From a virus: a stretch of 31,908 bases of DNA. Within the stretch, counting starts at the first letter, position 1. Each line of letters opens with the position of its first letter. Position numbers and translations under genes: made by a program. The DNA is taken from positions 1 through 31,908 of the IMG/VR virus record IMGVR_UViG_3300003873_000039; one strand, given 5' to 3'. Below are positions 7,235 through 14,720 of this stretch, piece after piece. The notes below the pieces were generated by a model. It was not told the origin of the DNA and did no database searches. It worked only from the letters and a program-made list of their open reading frames with translations.

Positions 7235-9672
7235 TATCCTGTCGCCACCGCCCTGTTTCCATAGCCTCTATCGAAGGCCTCTTGAACATATGGTGCCAGA
7301 TGCTCGCCAATCATCCGAGCAGCTTGCGGATCAACAGTTGTTCCAAGTGGTGCATCTTTCAGCGATACATTGAGATTGAACACATTGCCGCCGCCCTGGC
7401 CTGAGCCGCCTGAGCCGCCTGACGTGCCTCCCGATATGCTTGAGCCGCCTGCGCCTGCGCCTGAAACACTTGCAACAGACGCACCACCGGAAACAGAGCC
7501 GCCGCCAAATTGTTGTTTCGCAATCTTTTGATCATTCCCAACACCAGCAGCAACAGCCGCCGCCGCTGCTAAAGCACCAAGGGCAGGACCAACAATCGGG
7601 ATGCCCGCAAGGGAGGCATAGGCCTTGGTAGCTGAAAGGTAAGTGTTTACAGCATTTTCAGATCGTGCAGCGGCTTTACCAGTTTCAAACATGGCGCGAT
7701 TTTTTGAATTCATCAGCCCGGCCATCTTACCGAGCATGTGGCCTGTTAACTGTAATTTACCATCAAGCCCGGACTTCCATAGCTTTTCATCAGCCGACAT
7801 TTTAGCCGCTTCGATTTTGCCAAGCCGGTCTAAATGTACTGTCAGTAAATCTTCTTCAGCAGCATCAAACTGGCCATTCAGTTCCTGCCGTTTTTGTTTG
7901 TCATCACCGACAAGGGCAAGGAGCCTTTCGCGCTGTGCCTGCAAGTTTTCATATTCGCGCTGGTATTTTTCATTTGCTAAAAGCTCATTTTCACCCGATG
8001 CTTGTAGAGCTTGATCGTGTAGCCGTAGAAATTTTTCCTGCTGTAAGTTGATAACATTATCAGCAGCCGCTTTTGCATCAGCGAGTTCTTTTGCTCTTTT
8101 GTCCGCAGCAGCCTTTGCCGCGCTAAGTTCGCTTTTATGTAGAGTTGCTGCTTTAGCCGCTTTCGCTTTAGCTTCCGCAAGTTTCCTGTTTGCTTCAATC
8201 TCTTTTTGGATTTCTTCTAGTTTTGCTTTAGCGGCAGCAGCTTCAGTTTCACGTTTTTTCTTCTCAGCTTCAGTCTCTTTTTTGTTAGATGCTGATAATT
8301 CTTCATTTGAAGCAATTATGCCTCTAGCCATATTTTCAAATCGTGATGCATTCTCAGGGTCGGTCAGATGTATGATATGACTTTCCATATCATCAACAGC
8401 TTTTGTCCCAACAGCCATTGCCCCTGCGAAATCACCGTTCATCGCTTTCCATGCTTGTTTGGCTACAGTTTCAATTGAAGCACCTACAATTTCGAAGGGA
8501 AGAACCATGCCTTGCGCTGCATTGCCTATGAAATCAGCAACCTTACCTACATTTATTGCCAGGTTCTGTGCGCTTTTCTTAGCTTTATCGGTTTCTTTTG
8601 CCGTTTGTTTTTCAGCACTAATTACATCAGTAAAGCCTTGCACAAGCGTTCGCAGGGAAAGGCTAACAACACTTCCCGCCATTATGGCTTGAGCTTCCAT
8701 CGCTGAATTCAGTATCTTCAGATCGCCATCAAGGTTGTTTACGCGTGTTCTTGCCTGATCGTATGCCGTGTTTGTATCAGTCAGCTTGCCGGTTAACGTG
8801 TCAAGCGAATCAGCCTGGGTGATCAGTGCGCTTGCAGCGGTGATTGATTCTTGTCCGAATAGCTTAGCTTTTTCAGTTGTAGTCAGGTGCGCAGCCGCAA
8901 GATTTTTGATAGCTTGAGTAAAGCCGACTATTTCAGGATTGAACTCATCCCTCGACTGAGTAGATAGCTTCAGCAGTACCCCGCGAAGCCCTGTGCCTGC
9001 TTCTGAACCTTTGATGGCAACAGATGCAAGAGCCTGTATAGCTGCATTGGTTTGCTCGAAAGATAATCCAACGCTATGCGCGACAGTGCCTGAAACCTTA
9101 AGAGCTTCAGCCGTGTTTGATATTTCAGATGCGCCGAATTTTGCACCGGCTGCAAGTACGTTAATGAAGCGACCTGATTCTTTTGCATCAGCATTAAACT
9201 GATTCAGAGATGCGCCAAGGGTCGCTGCCGATTCTGGAAGTGATGTGCCAGCGGCTTCAGATAGTGTAATTGTTTCGCGGGTAACTGCTGCAAGTGCTTC
9301 AGCATTAGCTAACAGATCGGGCTTTGCAGATGCTACAAGCTTAAAAGCCTCAGCGGCTTGAGCCGCCGATTTAGTTGTTTGCGACCCGAATTCCATGGCC
9401 TTTGAAGAAAGGAAGTCCAAGTCTTTCCCGGTTGCCCCAGTAATTGCAGACAGATCGGACATCGATTTCTCAAACTCTTTCGCCTTATCGACAGCATAAA
9501 CAGCCGCCATTGCAGTTGATGCAGCGACAGCCGCCGTCCCAACAGCAGCCATCCGCTTTGCAGCAATAGACATTTCATTGCCAACGCCTTTTGCTTTATG
9601 TGCTACGCTATCAAGGGCCTGTTCAGCATCAGCAGCATCGCCGGTTATGACTATTTTTTCTGCAATCGACAT
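7234..9672 (-). CDS. Tail tape measure protein
   Basis: An 812-residue protein. Residues about 55-340 match the phage minor tail/TP901 tape-measure core (KEFEKSMSDLSAITGAT..., ESAATLGASLNQF..., GTGLRGVLLKLS). Residues about 455-640 are a long Ala/Lys/Glu-rich coiled coil. A hydrophobic stretch near 670-710 may insert in the host membrane during DNA ejection. The tail end is glycine- and serine-rich. As a helix, 812 residues would span roughly 120 nm, a fair estimate of tail length. Its start lies inside the reading frame of the frameshifted chaperone upstream, as in lambda-like tails. Confidence 0.9.
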   Translation of the reverse strand: MSIAEKIVITGDAADAEQALDSVAHKAKGVGNEMSIAAKRMAAVGTAAVAASTAMAAVYAVDKAKEFEKSMSDLSAITGATGKDLDFLSSKAMEFGSQTTKSAAQAAEAFKLVASAKPDLLANAEALAAVTRETITLSEAAGTSLPESAATLGASLNQFNADAKESGRFINVLAAGAKFGASEISNTAEALKVSGTVAHSVGLSFEQTNAAIQALASVAIKGSEAGTGLRGVLLKLSTQSRDEFNPEIVGFTQAIKNLAAAHLTTTEKAKLFGQESITAASALITQADSLDTLTGKLTDTNTAYDQARTRVNNLDGDLKILNSAMEAQAIMAGSVVSLSLRTLVQGFTDVISAEKQTAKETDKAKKSAQNLAINVGKVADFIGNAAQGMVLPFEIVGASIETVAKQAWKAMNGDFAGAMAVGTKAVDDMESHIIHLTDPENASRFENMARGIIASNEELSASNKKETEAEKKKRETEAAAAKAKLEEIQKEIEANRKLAEAKAKAAKAATLHKSELSAAKAAADKRAKELADAKAAADNVINLQQEKFLRLHDQALQASGENELLANEKYQREYENLQAQRERLLALVGDDKQKRQELNGQFDAAEEDLLTVHLDRLGKIEAAKMSADEKLWKSGLDGKLQLTGHMLGKMAGLMNSKNRAMFETGKAAARSENAVNTYLSATKAYASLAGIPIVGPALGALAAAAAVAAGVGNDQKIAKQQFGGGSVSGGASVASVSGAGAGGSSISGGTSGGSGGSGQGGGNVFNLNVSLKDAPLGTTVDPQAARMIGEHLAPYVQEAFDRGYGNRAVATG

Positions 9673-10279
9673 GCCTTAACCTCTCTTGAAAAAACGCCAA
9701 TAAGTTCCATTAGAACAACTGGCTGATCAGCCCATCCCCCTTTATGCGGCATTACGCCTTTTTCACCCCACTCATACCCATCAACAATCGGTTCAAGTTC
9801 ATGAGCACTCAGGACAGGGCATTCAAGTGATTCAACTTTCGGAGCATCAGGTATCCATGCTTTAGGCTTTTTTGACTTACAGCCGCCCGGCTTTAGCTTT
9901 CGCTTGGGACACTTTCGGCAGCTTTTTCCATGGAAATAGGCTGCGCCAGCGGCTCGGACTTTTTTACATCGTCTTCCGTCGGAAAACCTGCATCCATTCC
10001 CGCACGAACAATCGCGCCCATCACCTTTGCATGTTCAACATCATGCGGATTCAGAGAGTCAGAAAGCTCAAAGGGTTCAAAGGCAGTCCCATCGATAGTG
10101 ACTTTATCTGTCAAAGCCCGCAGGATATATTCAGACGCTTTTGCAACACCTTCCATGCCCCGTTCGCGGGATAAATCAGACAGCTTAGCGCGATGCATTG
10201 TGTTCATCGCAATAATGCTGATTGTGACATTCCCGATAGTCTTTGTGATCGCTTGACCTTTGAATAATTTGAACGACAT
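9651..10279 (-). CDS. Tail assembly chaperone GT, made by -1 frameshift
   Basis: This joins 10279-9960 to 9960-9651 through a -1 slip on A AAA AAG (9965-9959). The first 107 residues equal the shorter chaperone. The shifted frame then stays open for 102 codons and stops at TAG 9653-9651, giving about 209 residues. The extension begins VRAAGAAYFHGKSCRKCPKR and has a C-x2-C...C cluster (CRKC...GGC) like a zinc knuckle, then a C-terminal domain rich in Trp and Pro. It fills what would be a 220-bp gap. As in lambda gpG/gpGT, the extension should recruit tail tube subunits to the tape measure. Confidence 0.75.
9893..10279 (-). CDS. Tail assembly chaperone, short form (G-like)
   Basis: A 128-residue zero-frame product. 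It begins MSFKLFKGQA with beta strands, then a mostly helical middle (AKLSDLSRERGMEGVAKASEYILRAL). It ends with an acidic/proline tail past the slip site at codons 106-107 (Lys-Lys). Position between the tail tube and tape measure genes, and the -1 frameshift, identify it as the gpG-like chaperone. Sequence alone would be weak evidence. It should coat the tape measure during tail assembly and be absent from the virion. Confidence 0.75.
   Translation of the reverse strand: MSFKLFKGQAITKTIGNVTISIIAMNTMHRAKLSDLSRERGMEGVAKASEYILRALTDKVTIDGTAFEPFELSDSLNPHDVEHAKVMGAIVRAGMDAGFPTEDDVKKSEPLAQPISMEKAAESVPSES
9959..9965 (-). promoter_or_regulatory. -1 ribosomal slippery site A AAA AAG
   Basis: On the minus strand the codons are GTA AAA AAG, giving the classic heptamer of dnaX and many IS elements in the correct phase. 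The -1 frame downstream is open for 102 codons and encodes a plausible domain. No clear stimulatory hairpin was identified by eye. Confidence 0.8.
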
Positions 10280-10291
10280 ATGTACCCCTTT

Positions 10292-11203
10292 TTAAGAAAA
10301 GATGAGTTCAAACTGGTCATCGCCAGCAGACTCATAGAGCTTGAATGAAACTTCATTTGTAAACGTGTCAGCCTTCTCGCCTTTCTTGATTGTTTCACGT
10401 CGAGCGCGTGGAATATTCACTGTCAGAGTATTGCCAGCGGACTGACCAAACTGAGCATTGATTACAGCATCATTAGCTGACGTTAATGCAGTCCAATCAG
10501 ACGCATCAGAGACTGAATCTTTAGTGATAGAAGCACCGGGGGAACGATCCTTGACCGTGTATTCATTCTGACCCGTTCCGCGCTTAGATTGCACGTCATT
10601 GCCAAGGTCAAGGCTCAGACTGCCGATTACAACGGCTGTGCCAGTTTCAGTGACTACATCCAGAGTGTCACCCATGATCGGCTGAGTTGACTGGAACACC
10701 GCATTGGCAGGCATTGGCGCAACAACAGGATCAACCCAAGGAGCACTGATAGTGAATTTGACAACCTGGATAGCATCCATGGTGTATTGCAAAGATGCGG
10801 TTGCAACAGCATCAACACACTTCCATACAACGCCATCTTCATAAGCGTAAACCGTTCCCAACTTTCTGGGCTTAGAAATCGGAGCAAACCGAACATCAAC
10901 ACCAGCATTGGGAACCATTGCCAGCGCACAAATCTGCAACAGCGGCGCAAGCTCAGGGGCAGCACCGGCAACGCCAGAGCCATGCACCTCGCATTCAACT
11001 TCAATCTGAATGCCTTTCTTGTTCATTAAGTGAGGCAGTTCGCCCATTGTTGGCTTGATTACTTTACGCTTAACAGCATCAACAATAACACCAACACTCA
11101 GTGAGCTAATTCGGATAGCATTTAGAGCAGCAGTAGGACCAGCGTCAGCCTTTTTGGCGGTCTGAACTTTAGCCAGTAGCAGTTTATCAAAAATATCAGC
11201 CAT
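10292..11203 (-). CDS. Major tail tube protein
   Basis: A 303-residue, beta-rich protein located directly before the frameshifted chaperone gene, the standard place for the siphovirus tail tube subunit. It begins MADIFDKLLLAKVQTA and shows alternating strands throughout (IEVECEVHGSGVAG, VWKCVDAVATASLQY, ALTSANDAVINAQFG). An additional domain seems present, since many tube proteins are nearer 200 residues. No sheath gene is found, so the tail is non-contractile. It would polymerise around the tape measure. Confidence 0.75.
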   Translation of the reverse strand: MADIFDKLLLAKVQTAKKADAGPTAALNAIRISSLSVGVIVDAVKRKVIKPTMGELPHLMNKKGIQIEVECEVHGSGVAGAAPELAPLLQICALAMVPNAGVDVRFAPISKPRKLGTVYAYEDGVVWKCVDAVATASLQYTMDAIQVVKFTISAPWVDPVVAPMPANAVFQSTQPIMGDTLDVVTETGTAVVIGSLSLDLGNDVQSKRGTGQNEYTVKDRSPGASITKDSVSDASDWTALTSANDAVINAQFGQSAGNTLTVNIPRARRETIKKGEKADTFTNEVSFKLYESAGDDQFELIFS

Positions 11204-11205
11204 GA

Positions 11206-11322
11206 TTATTTACCATCCTTGCGCGGCTTGTGAGTTTCAGTTGGCACTTTTTTCATGCGCTTCGCTGGAACCTTTTTCGCCGGTTTCGTAGTTGTATTCG
11301 TGGGTTTAACCTGCGCTTTCAT
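11206..11322 (-). CDS. Small lysine-rich protein
   Basis: A 38-residue ORF with a strong SD (TTAGGAG) 6 nt before its ATG. About a third of the residues are Lys or Arg (TTKPAKKVPAKRMKK). It ends 3 nt before the tail tube start, so it is part of the tail operon. A basic peptide could bind RNA or DNA, but no function is known. Start and operon fit support it as a real gene; homology would be needed to be sure. Confidence 0.55.
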   Translation of the reverse strand: MKAQVKPTNTTTKPAKKVPAKRMKKVPTETHKPRKDGK

Positions 11323-11348
11323 ATCAATTCTCCTAAGCAGTAGTGAAC

Positions 11349-11801
11349 TTAAAAACCGTCAGTCGCCCGGCCTTCGTATTGAATTTTTATTGGCCTTTCA
11401 AAAAAGCCATATGGCAAACCTTCGGCGGCGAATTGCGAGCCGCTTCGCTCTTTGTACGGCATGATCGTTACTCTTGTGACAGCCCCACCCAAAGTCGGAT
11501 CAGCAGCTATAGCTTTCTTCAATTCCGTATCTAATTCATTTAGTGAAGTGGAGATTGAGTTCTTTGAACGGACATAACCAATCAGCGAAACTTCAAAAGA
11601 AACATTCGCAAAGCCGGATGATTTTAGCTGTATAGTTTCCGGCCCATCGTCTTCAATCAGAACAGCAGGGAAACCAACAGACGGAACCTTTGTAATTGGC
11701 GTGAATTGGCGTGAAATGAATTTCACATCTATCGCATATCCATTCGCGACAGTGATCCCTTTCACGATAGCAAAAAGCGCGTTTAAAATCGATTCACGCA
11801 T
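11349..11801 (-). CDS. Tail terminator / tail completion protein
   Basis: A 150-residue alpha/beta protein. It starts with a helix (RESILNALFAIVKGIT), followed by strands (FPAVLIEDDGPETI; VSFEVSLIGYVRS) and a helix (LNELDTELKKAIAADPTLGGAVT). That order, and the place between head-tail connector and tail tube genes, fit lambda gpU/DUF3168-like tail terminators. These cap the tail at its top and set its final length together with the tape measure. It starts 2 nt after the upstream stop. The assignment is from fold pattern and context. Confidence 0.6.
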   Translation of the reverse strand: MRESILNALFAIVKGITVANGYAIDVKFISRQFTPITKVPSVGFPAVLIEDDGPETIQLKSSGFANVSFEVSLIGYVRSKNSISTSLNELDTELKKAIAADPTLGGAVTRVTIMPYKERSGSQFAAEGLPYGFFERPIKIQYEGRATDGF

Positions 11802-11803
11802 GC

Positions 11804-12271
11804 TTATGCTCTCGAAGTTCGCCGCGTCTGCATCTTCACGCGCTCGATTTCCTCAAAGTTCCCATCGCCATCGAAATCATATAATGAAAGCAAGCGGATC
11901 GTATTCCATTCAGCTTCATACATTTTCTCAAAGTGAACAGATTTACGCCCGAACGAATCGCCATCAGCGGCCATATCGGATGACAGCTTAGGCAGGATGT
12001 ATGCGGACAACGCCCGATAGCATGTGATATTCACCATCAGTGCCGCGTTAAGTCTGTCAGGCTTAATTGCAGGCAACATCAATGCATCAAGCACCTGACT
12101 TTCGCGACCCATGCGACTTGATGCCGCTTGAGTCCACCAGCTCACCGTCAGACGGTTTAGAACATCATTGGAGGCCCGTTGCAGATCATTGGTGTTGTCA
12201 AGTCCGTACTCAGTTAAGTCCGGGACAAATTCAATCAAATCAGCCTGGGTCGCGAAAACAGGAGCCACCAT
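11804..12271 (-). CDS. Head-tail connector (adaptor) protein
   Basis: A 155-residue, mostly helical protein with the pattern of gp6-like/DUF1320-like adaptors: an early Asp/Glu-rich start (ATQADLIEFVPDLTEYG), a helix with RASNDVLNRLTVSWW, and a long helix near NAALMVNITCYRALSAYIL. It ends in a basic segment. Such proteins form the ring under the portal and stop DNA leakage. It overlaps the previous gene by one base (TGATG) and precedes the tail terminator. The assignment rests on context as well as pattern. Confidence 0.6.
   Translation of the reverse strand: MVAPVFATQADLIEFVPDLTEYGLDNTNDLQRASNDVLNRLTVSWWTQAASSRMGRESQVLDALMLPAIKPDRLNAALMVNITCYRALSAYILPKLSSDMAADGDSFGRKSVHFEKMYEAEWNTIRLLSLYDFDGDGNFEEIERVKMQTRRTSRA
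11924..11938. promoter_or_regulatory. Dispersed 15-bp motif, one core mismatch
   Basis: TTTCTCAAAGTGAAC in the connector gene. Could be chance. Confidence 0.4.
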
Positions 12272-12753
12272 CAGTCAGCCTTTTTAGCTGTTTTGCGGCG
12301 AGCGCGGGGCTTCTTTGCAGCTTCAACAGGGGCTTCAGGAGCCACTTCAGCTTCTTCAACAGCGACTTCAGGAGCCACTTCAGCTACTTCACCGGACTCG
12401 TCAGAGGCTTCAGGAGCCGTTTTAACGGGTTCAGCGGTGCCATCACCTGCATTTTCAGTTTCAGCTTCACCAGCGTCAACAGGTGCTTCCTCAGCAGCTA
12501 CTTCAGTCGCTTCGCCAGACGCATTCTGCGCATCTGCCACTTCAAGTGAATCCACATCACTTCCGTTTTCAGATTCAGCAACAGTGTCTTCATCTTCGAT
12601 CTCCACTTCATGACAGTAGGCAAGCGCAAGGTGTTCACACTCTTTCTTATTTCCAGAAAAATAGGCATGGCCATCATCTTCGACTGTGAAGACTTTGCCA
12701 CCGCGCTGGATTTCCATACCGATAGGGAAAGGCCCTTTGATTTTTAATTTCAT
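12271..12753 (-). CDS. Head-region protein with acidic linker and basic tail
   Basis: A 160-residue protein. Residues 1-50 are a small beta domain (KLKIKGPFPIGMEIQ..., KVFTVEDDGHAYF). Residues about 52-142 are low-complexity, Glu/Ala/Val/Pro-rich repeats (VAPEVAVEEAEVAPEAPVEA). The last 15 residues are strongly basic (KKPRARRKTAKKA). The basic end looks able to bind DNA, the acidic part to act as spacer. The gene follows the capsid gene across a hairpin. Its ATG lies inside a dispersed 15-bp motif (12748-12762). It may be a capsid decoration or connector-associated protein. Function unknown. Confidence 0.65.
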   Translation of the reverse strand: MKLKIKGPFPIGMEIQRGGKVFTVEDDGHAYFSGNKKECEHLALAYCHEVEIEDEDTVAESENGSDVDSLEVADAQNASGEATEVAAEEAPVDAGEAETENAGDGTAEPVKTAPEASDESGEVAEVAPEVAVEEAEVAPEAPVEAAKKPRARRKTAKKAD

Positions 12754-12762
12754 TATGTGATC
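12748..12762 (-). promoter_or_regulatory. Dispersed 15-bp motif over a start codon
   Basis: TTTCATTATGTGATC; on the sense strand GGAGATCACATAATGAAA puts SD, spacer and ATG of the 12271-12753 gene inside the motif. Confidence 0.65.
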
Positions 12763-12784
12763 TCCTGACTTGTATTAGCAGCAT

Positions 12785-12837
12785 AAAAGCCGCTTAGTTA
12801 AGGAGGCTGACGAATCAACCTCCTTTTGCTAAGCAGC
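12785..12837 (-). terminator. Long hairpin after the capsid gene
   Basis: On the minus strand a two-part stem forms: outer GCTGCTTAG with CTAAGCGGC, inner AAGGAGGTTGA with TCAGCCTCCTT, closed by a TTCG tetraloop. TTTT follows. It can end transcription or protect the 3' end of capsid mRNA, favouring capsid over downstream genes. The stem also hides an SD-like AAGGAGG. Confidence 0.7.
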
Positions 12838-12838
12838 C

Positions 12839-13780
12839 TTAGTTGCTTATGTCAGTCAGACGGGCAAGGCCTTTGCGATTGAAGCATGCAAAGTTCGCAT
12901 ACATCTTGACGCGATATAGCTCAGCGTCCTGATTTTCCATTTCGCCAATCGCTTTCACAGTGATACCCGCAGGGATTGTTTCAGGATGAATACCAGCGCA
13001 ACCAATCTTGCGTGAACCGTCATCGAACACACCAGCATAGACCGAAGCCAATGCACCACCGGCAAGAGCAGCCCCGCCCGCAGTTTCAACGATAGACAGA
13101 AAATCATTTCTGAAAACCGGAATCCCTTCAAAAGCCAGCACAGTGCGACCATCCGGGAGTGTAACCTGTTCCAAGGTGTTACCCGGCATAGCCCGCAGCA
13201 ACGCTTTGTAGCTGAAGAAAGTGCGCTTCGGCATAGCGATGAAGTCAACTTCACCATCCTTGGAAACCACGTTCCCGCACAGATTATCCAGATCGTCAAA
13301 GGTAAGTGCGCCACCGCCTGCACCAGCGTTTACACCGGCAATGGTCTGACCTACATCAGACATACCCGCAAGGGAGTTCATCTGAGGTAACGCACCATTG
13401 CCAGTTGCCATACCACCCTGAAACTGACGGCCAACAGATTTCGCTTTAGACGAAATTTCACGAGCAGCGGAATCAACACCAGAACTGCCAGATGTTGCAA
13501 CTTCCAAGCCATCAAGCTCAGCATCACCAACAATTTTTGTCGATTGGAAATTGACAGGAATGACTTGCGATGGATTTTTATGAGTGATCGTATCACCAAC
13601 ATTATAAAAACCAGAATCACCCATTACAAGTTCACGATTCACAACGATTGCTTGTCCCTGATAACCGTCAAAGGGCAATGCGCCAAAAAGTGGATTGACA
13701 GCAATGATGTCTTCCGCAACGCCTGCAACGATGTCATCGTTTATATATTTGGCAGCCTCTGCCAGTGTTTGAACAGCCAT
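12839..13780 (-). CDS. Major capsid protein
   Basis: A 313-residue protein that follows the scaffold gene (across the cargo cassette) and has the composition of HK97-fold capsid proteins. It has an N-terminal helix (TLAEAAKYINDDIVAGVAEDII), an E-loop-like stretch (NPSQVIPVNFQSTKIVG), a helix (AAREISSKAKSVGRQF), and a P-domain-like region (FIAMPKRTFFSYKALL). It ends with strands and helices (ENQDAELYRVKMYANFACFNRKGLARLTDI). There is no cleaved N-terminal delta domain, which suits a separate scaffold. The SD AGGAGG is very strong, as expected for the most abundant virion protein. Confidence 0.85.
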   Translation of the reverse strand: MAVQTLAEAAKYINDDIVAGVAEDIIAVNPLFGALPFDGYQGQAIVVNRELVMGDSGFYNVGDTITHKNPSQVIPVNFQSTKIVGDAELDGLEVATSGSSGVDSAAREISSKAKSVGRQFQGGMATGNGALPQMNSLAGMSDVGQTIAGVNAGAGGGALTFDDLDNLCGNVVSKDGEVDFIAMPKRTFFSYKALLRAMPGNTLEQVTLPDGRTVLAFEGIPVFRNDFLSIVETAGGAALAGGALASVYAGVFDDGSRKIGCAGIHPETIPAGITVKAIGEMENQDAELYRVKMYANFACFNRKGLARLTDISN

Positions 13781-13877
13781 GGTGGCCTCCTAATAAAAAT
13801 TGTTTTTTTTGATTTTGACTAGGTGGCTCCGGGCCATTTCGTATCAATCGTCAGTTAATACGCTTGCAGATTTTGAC

Positions 13878-13905
13878 GTGCTCTGCGCACACGCACCGCA
13901 GGCAC
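13878..13905 (-). other. GC-rich hairpin in capsid leader
   Basis: GTGC+CTGCG pairs with CGCAG+(A)+GCAC around a 9-nt loop, with one bulged base, about 100 nt before the capsid start. It could stabilise the capsid mRNA 5' region or mark a processing site. Role unknown. Confidence 0.45.
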
Positions 13906-14016
13906 CCGGCCATCGGTTGCAGATAACATATCAAGAGTCTGGAATACGCCAAAGCAGTAAGAGCTTTTTTCAGCGAAAATGAATGATCTTTATTTTTTGA
14001 TGCGTGCTGAAAATGT

Positions 14017-14083
14017 AAAAGCACATAAGTATATATATTCTATTATATTAAGTTCTATTAGTTAAACGGTTTTCAACTCGTAG
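14017..14083 (+). repeat. 67-bp dispersed repeat, copy A
   Basis: Matches 26174-26240 at 60 of 67 positions with no gap. It starts AAAAGCACAT and ends CTCGTAG. Both copies are non-coding and AT-rich. Copy A lies between an HTH gene and the capsid gene. Confidence 0.85.
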
Positions 14084-14190
14084 ATGGAAGCTATTGAAAT
14101 GAAAGGGATTTTTTTCAGAGTAATTTTTTGTGTTTTTTTGAAGATGATGAATTTTTATTATTTTTGGATGATTTAGTTGGAGAGTCATTT

Positions 14191-14210
14191 AACTAAAATA
14201 ACTTTTAGTT
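14191..14210. repeat. Perfect 8-4-8 inverted repeat
   Basis: AACTAAAA-TAAC-TTTTAGTT overlaps the start of repeat copy C. It could be a protein-binding site; the stem is all weak pairs except two, so RNA structure is less likely. Confidence 0.5.
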
Positions 14211-14237
14211 GAACGGTTTTCATCTCGTAGATGGAAG
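14203..14237 (+). repeat. Dispersed repeat, partial copy C
   Basis: Repeats the last part of copy A (TTAGTTGAACGGTTTTC, then CTCGTAGATGGAAG) about 145 bp downstream. The A and C copies extend together past CTCGTAG for about 7 bases, whereas the early-region copy diverges there. Confidence 0.7.
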
Positions 14238-14271
14238 GTGTTGAAATTAAAGGTCTTTTTTATGGATATGA

Positions 14272-14286
14272 TTTCACATTATGAAA
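14272..14286 (+). promoter_or_regulatory. Dispersed 15-bp motif TTTCACATTATGAAA
   Basis: A full match to the consensus, placed directly downstream of the terminator of the HTH cargo gene (in minus-strand reading). It is one of two oriented copies pointing against local transcription. Confidence 0.75.
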
Positions 14287-14287
14287 C

Positions 14288-14310
14288 AAAAAGCCCGACA
14301 AAAGCCGGGC
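14288..14310 (-). terminator. Terminator of the HTH cargo cassette
   Basis: On the minus strand GCCCG...CGGGC closes a short loop and is followed by TTTTTG. It lies just past the stop of the HTH gene, closing the three-gene cassette. Confidence 0.8.
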
Positions 14311-14317
14311 AAATCGT

Positions 14318-14572
14318 TCATCTTTGGCATTCGACTATCTTTTTTGCTGCATATTCAACGTCAGCGCATTCGAGTTTCTTTGCAGTGTAAAGTGCAGCAA
14401 TAGGGGCGCAGACAGACCGCACATTTTTTCGCGGGGATTTCCTACCATTTTCCCAGTCTGAAATGCGCTGGAATGGAATTGGATCGCTTCGCCCAAGCTC
14501 TTTAGCTAACCAAACCCCAAAAGCTTCTTGAGATAGATTGAGTGCTGTTCTTGTTGTCGATATAACATTCAT
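14318..14572 (-). CDS. XRE-type HTH protein (cargo cassette)
   Basis: An 84-residue protein whose residues about 8-50 read as a Cro/CI-type helix-turn-helix (LNLSQEAFGVWLAKEL...IPFQRISDWENGRKSPRKNV). The C-terminal 30 residues are helical with two cysteines. It has no protease or dimerisation domain of the CI type, so it is a small one-domain regulator. Its ATG overlaps the stop of the previous gene (ATGA). It may control the cassette's own promoter or be the antitoxin-like partner of the upstream genes. Both ideas are inference. Confidence 0.75.
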   Translation of the reverse strand: MNVISTTRTALNLSQEAFGVWLAKELGRSDPIPFQRISDWENGRKSPRKNVRSVCAPIAALYTAKKLECADVEYAAKKIVECQR

Positions 14573-14718
14573 TGTTGCTCCTGATTCCCACCATGCTCAT
14601 ATTCTTCAATAAATTCATCAAAAGAACATCCGCACAAATTTCCAACGAAAATATAAGCATTTAAATTAACATTGAATTCATAAACACCGTCATTAACTAA
14701 TCTATATTGATCTCCCAT
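14569..14718 (-). CDS. Small acidic hypothetical protein (cargo cassette)
   Basis: A 49-residue protein (MGDQYRLVND..., ending GGNQEQQ), acidic, with a CGC pair and SFDEFIEEYEHG near the end. The SD GGAG lies 9 nt before the ATG, and the stop overlaps the HTH start by 4 nt. Strongly AT-rich codon use matches the gene upstream and differs from the head genes. The family is not recognised. The tight packing supports a real gene. Confidence 0.65.
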   Translation of the reverse strand: MGDQYRLVNDGVYEFNVNLNAYIFVGNLCGCSFDEFIEEYEHGGNQEQQ

Positions 14719-14720
14719 TT

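Larger units (their letters stand above)
13781..14317. other. Non-coding region upstream of the capsid gene
   Basis: About 540 bp with no convincing gene. It holds the capsid SD, a GC-rich hairpin (13878-13905), a 67-bp repeat shared with the early control region (14017-14083), a partial third copy (14203-14237), a perfect 8-4-8 inverted repeat (14191-14210), one dispersed 15-bp motif and a terminator. The middle is very AT-rich, unlike neighbouring genes. A promoter for the capsid gene is expected here, but I see no convincing consensus. Confidence 0.75.

Noticed and set aside
7440-8692. Several plus-strand ORFs opposite the tape measure gene
   Set aside because: They mirror the Ala/Lys-rich coiled coil and lack ribosome sites; they are shadows.
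11711-11730. GTGAAATGAATTTCAC near the tail terminator gene as another motif copy
   Set aside because: The half-sites face the opposite way with a 4-base centre. It is an unrelated palindrome within coding sequence.
12293-12613. 106-residue Ser/Ala-rich plus-strand ORF
   Set aside because: It is the antisense image of the acidic repeats in the 12271-12753 gene.
13800-13982. 60-residue plus-strand ORF upstream of the capsid gene
   Set aside because: No SD, wrong strand for the operon, and it begins inside the capsid leader T-run.
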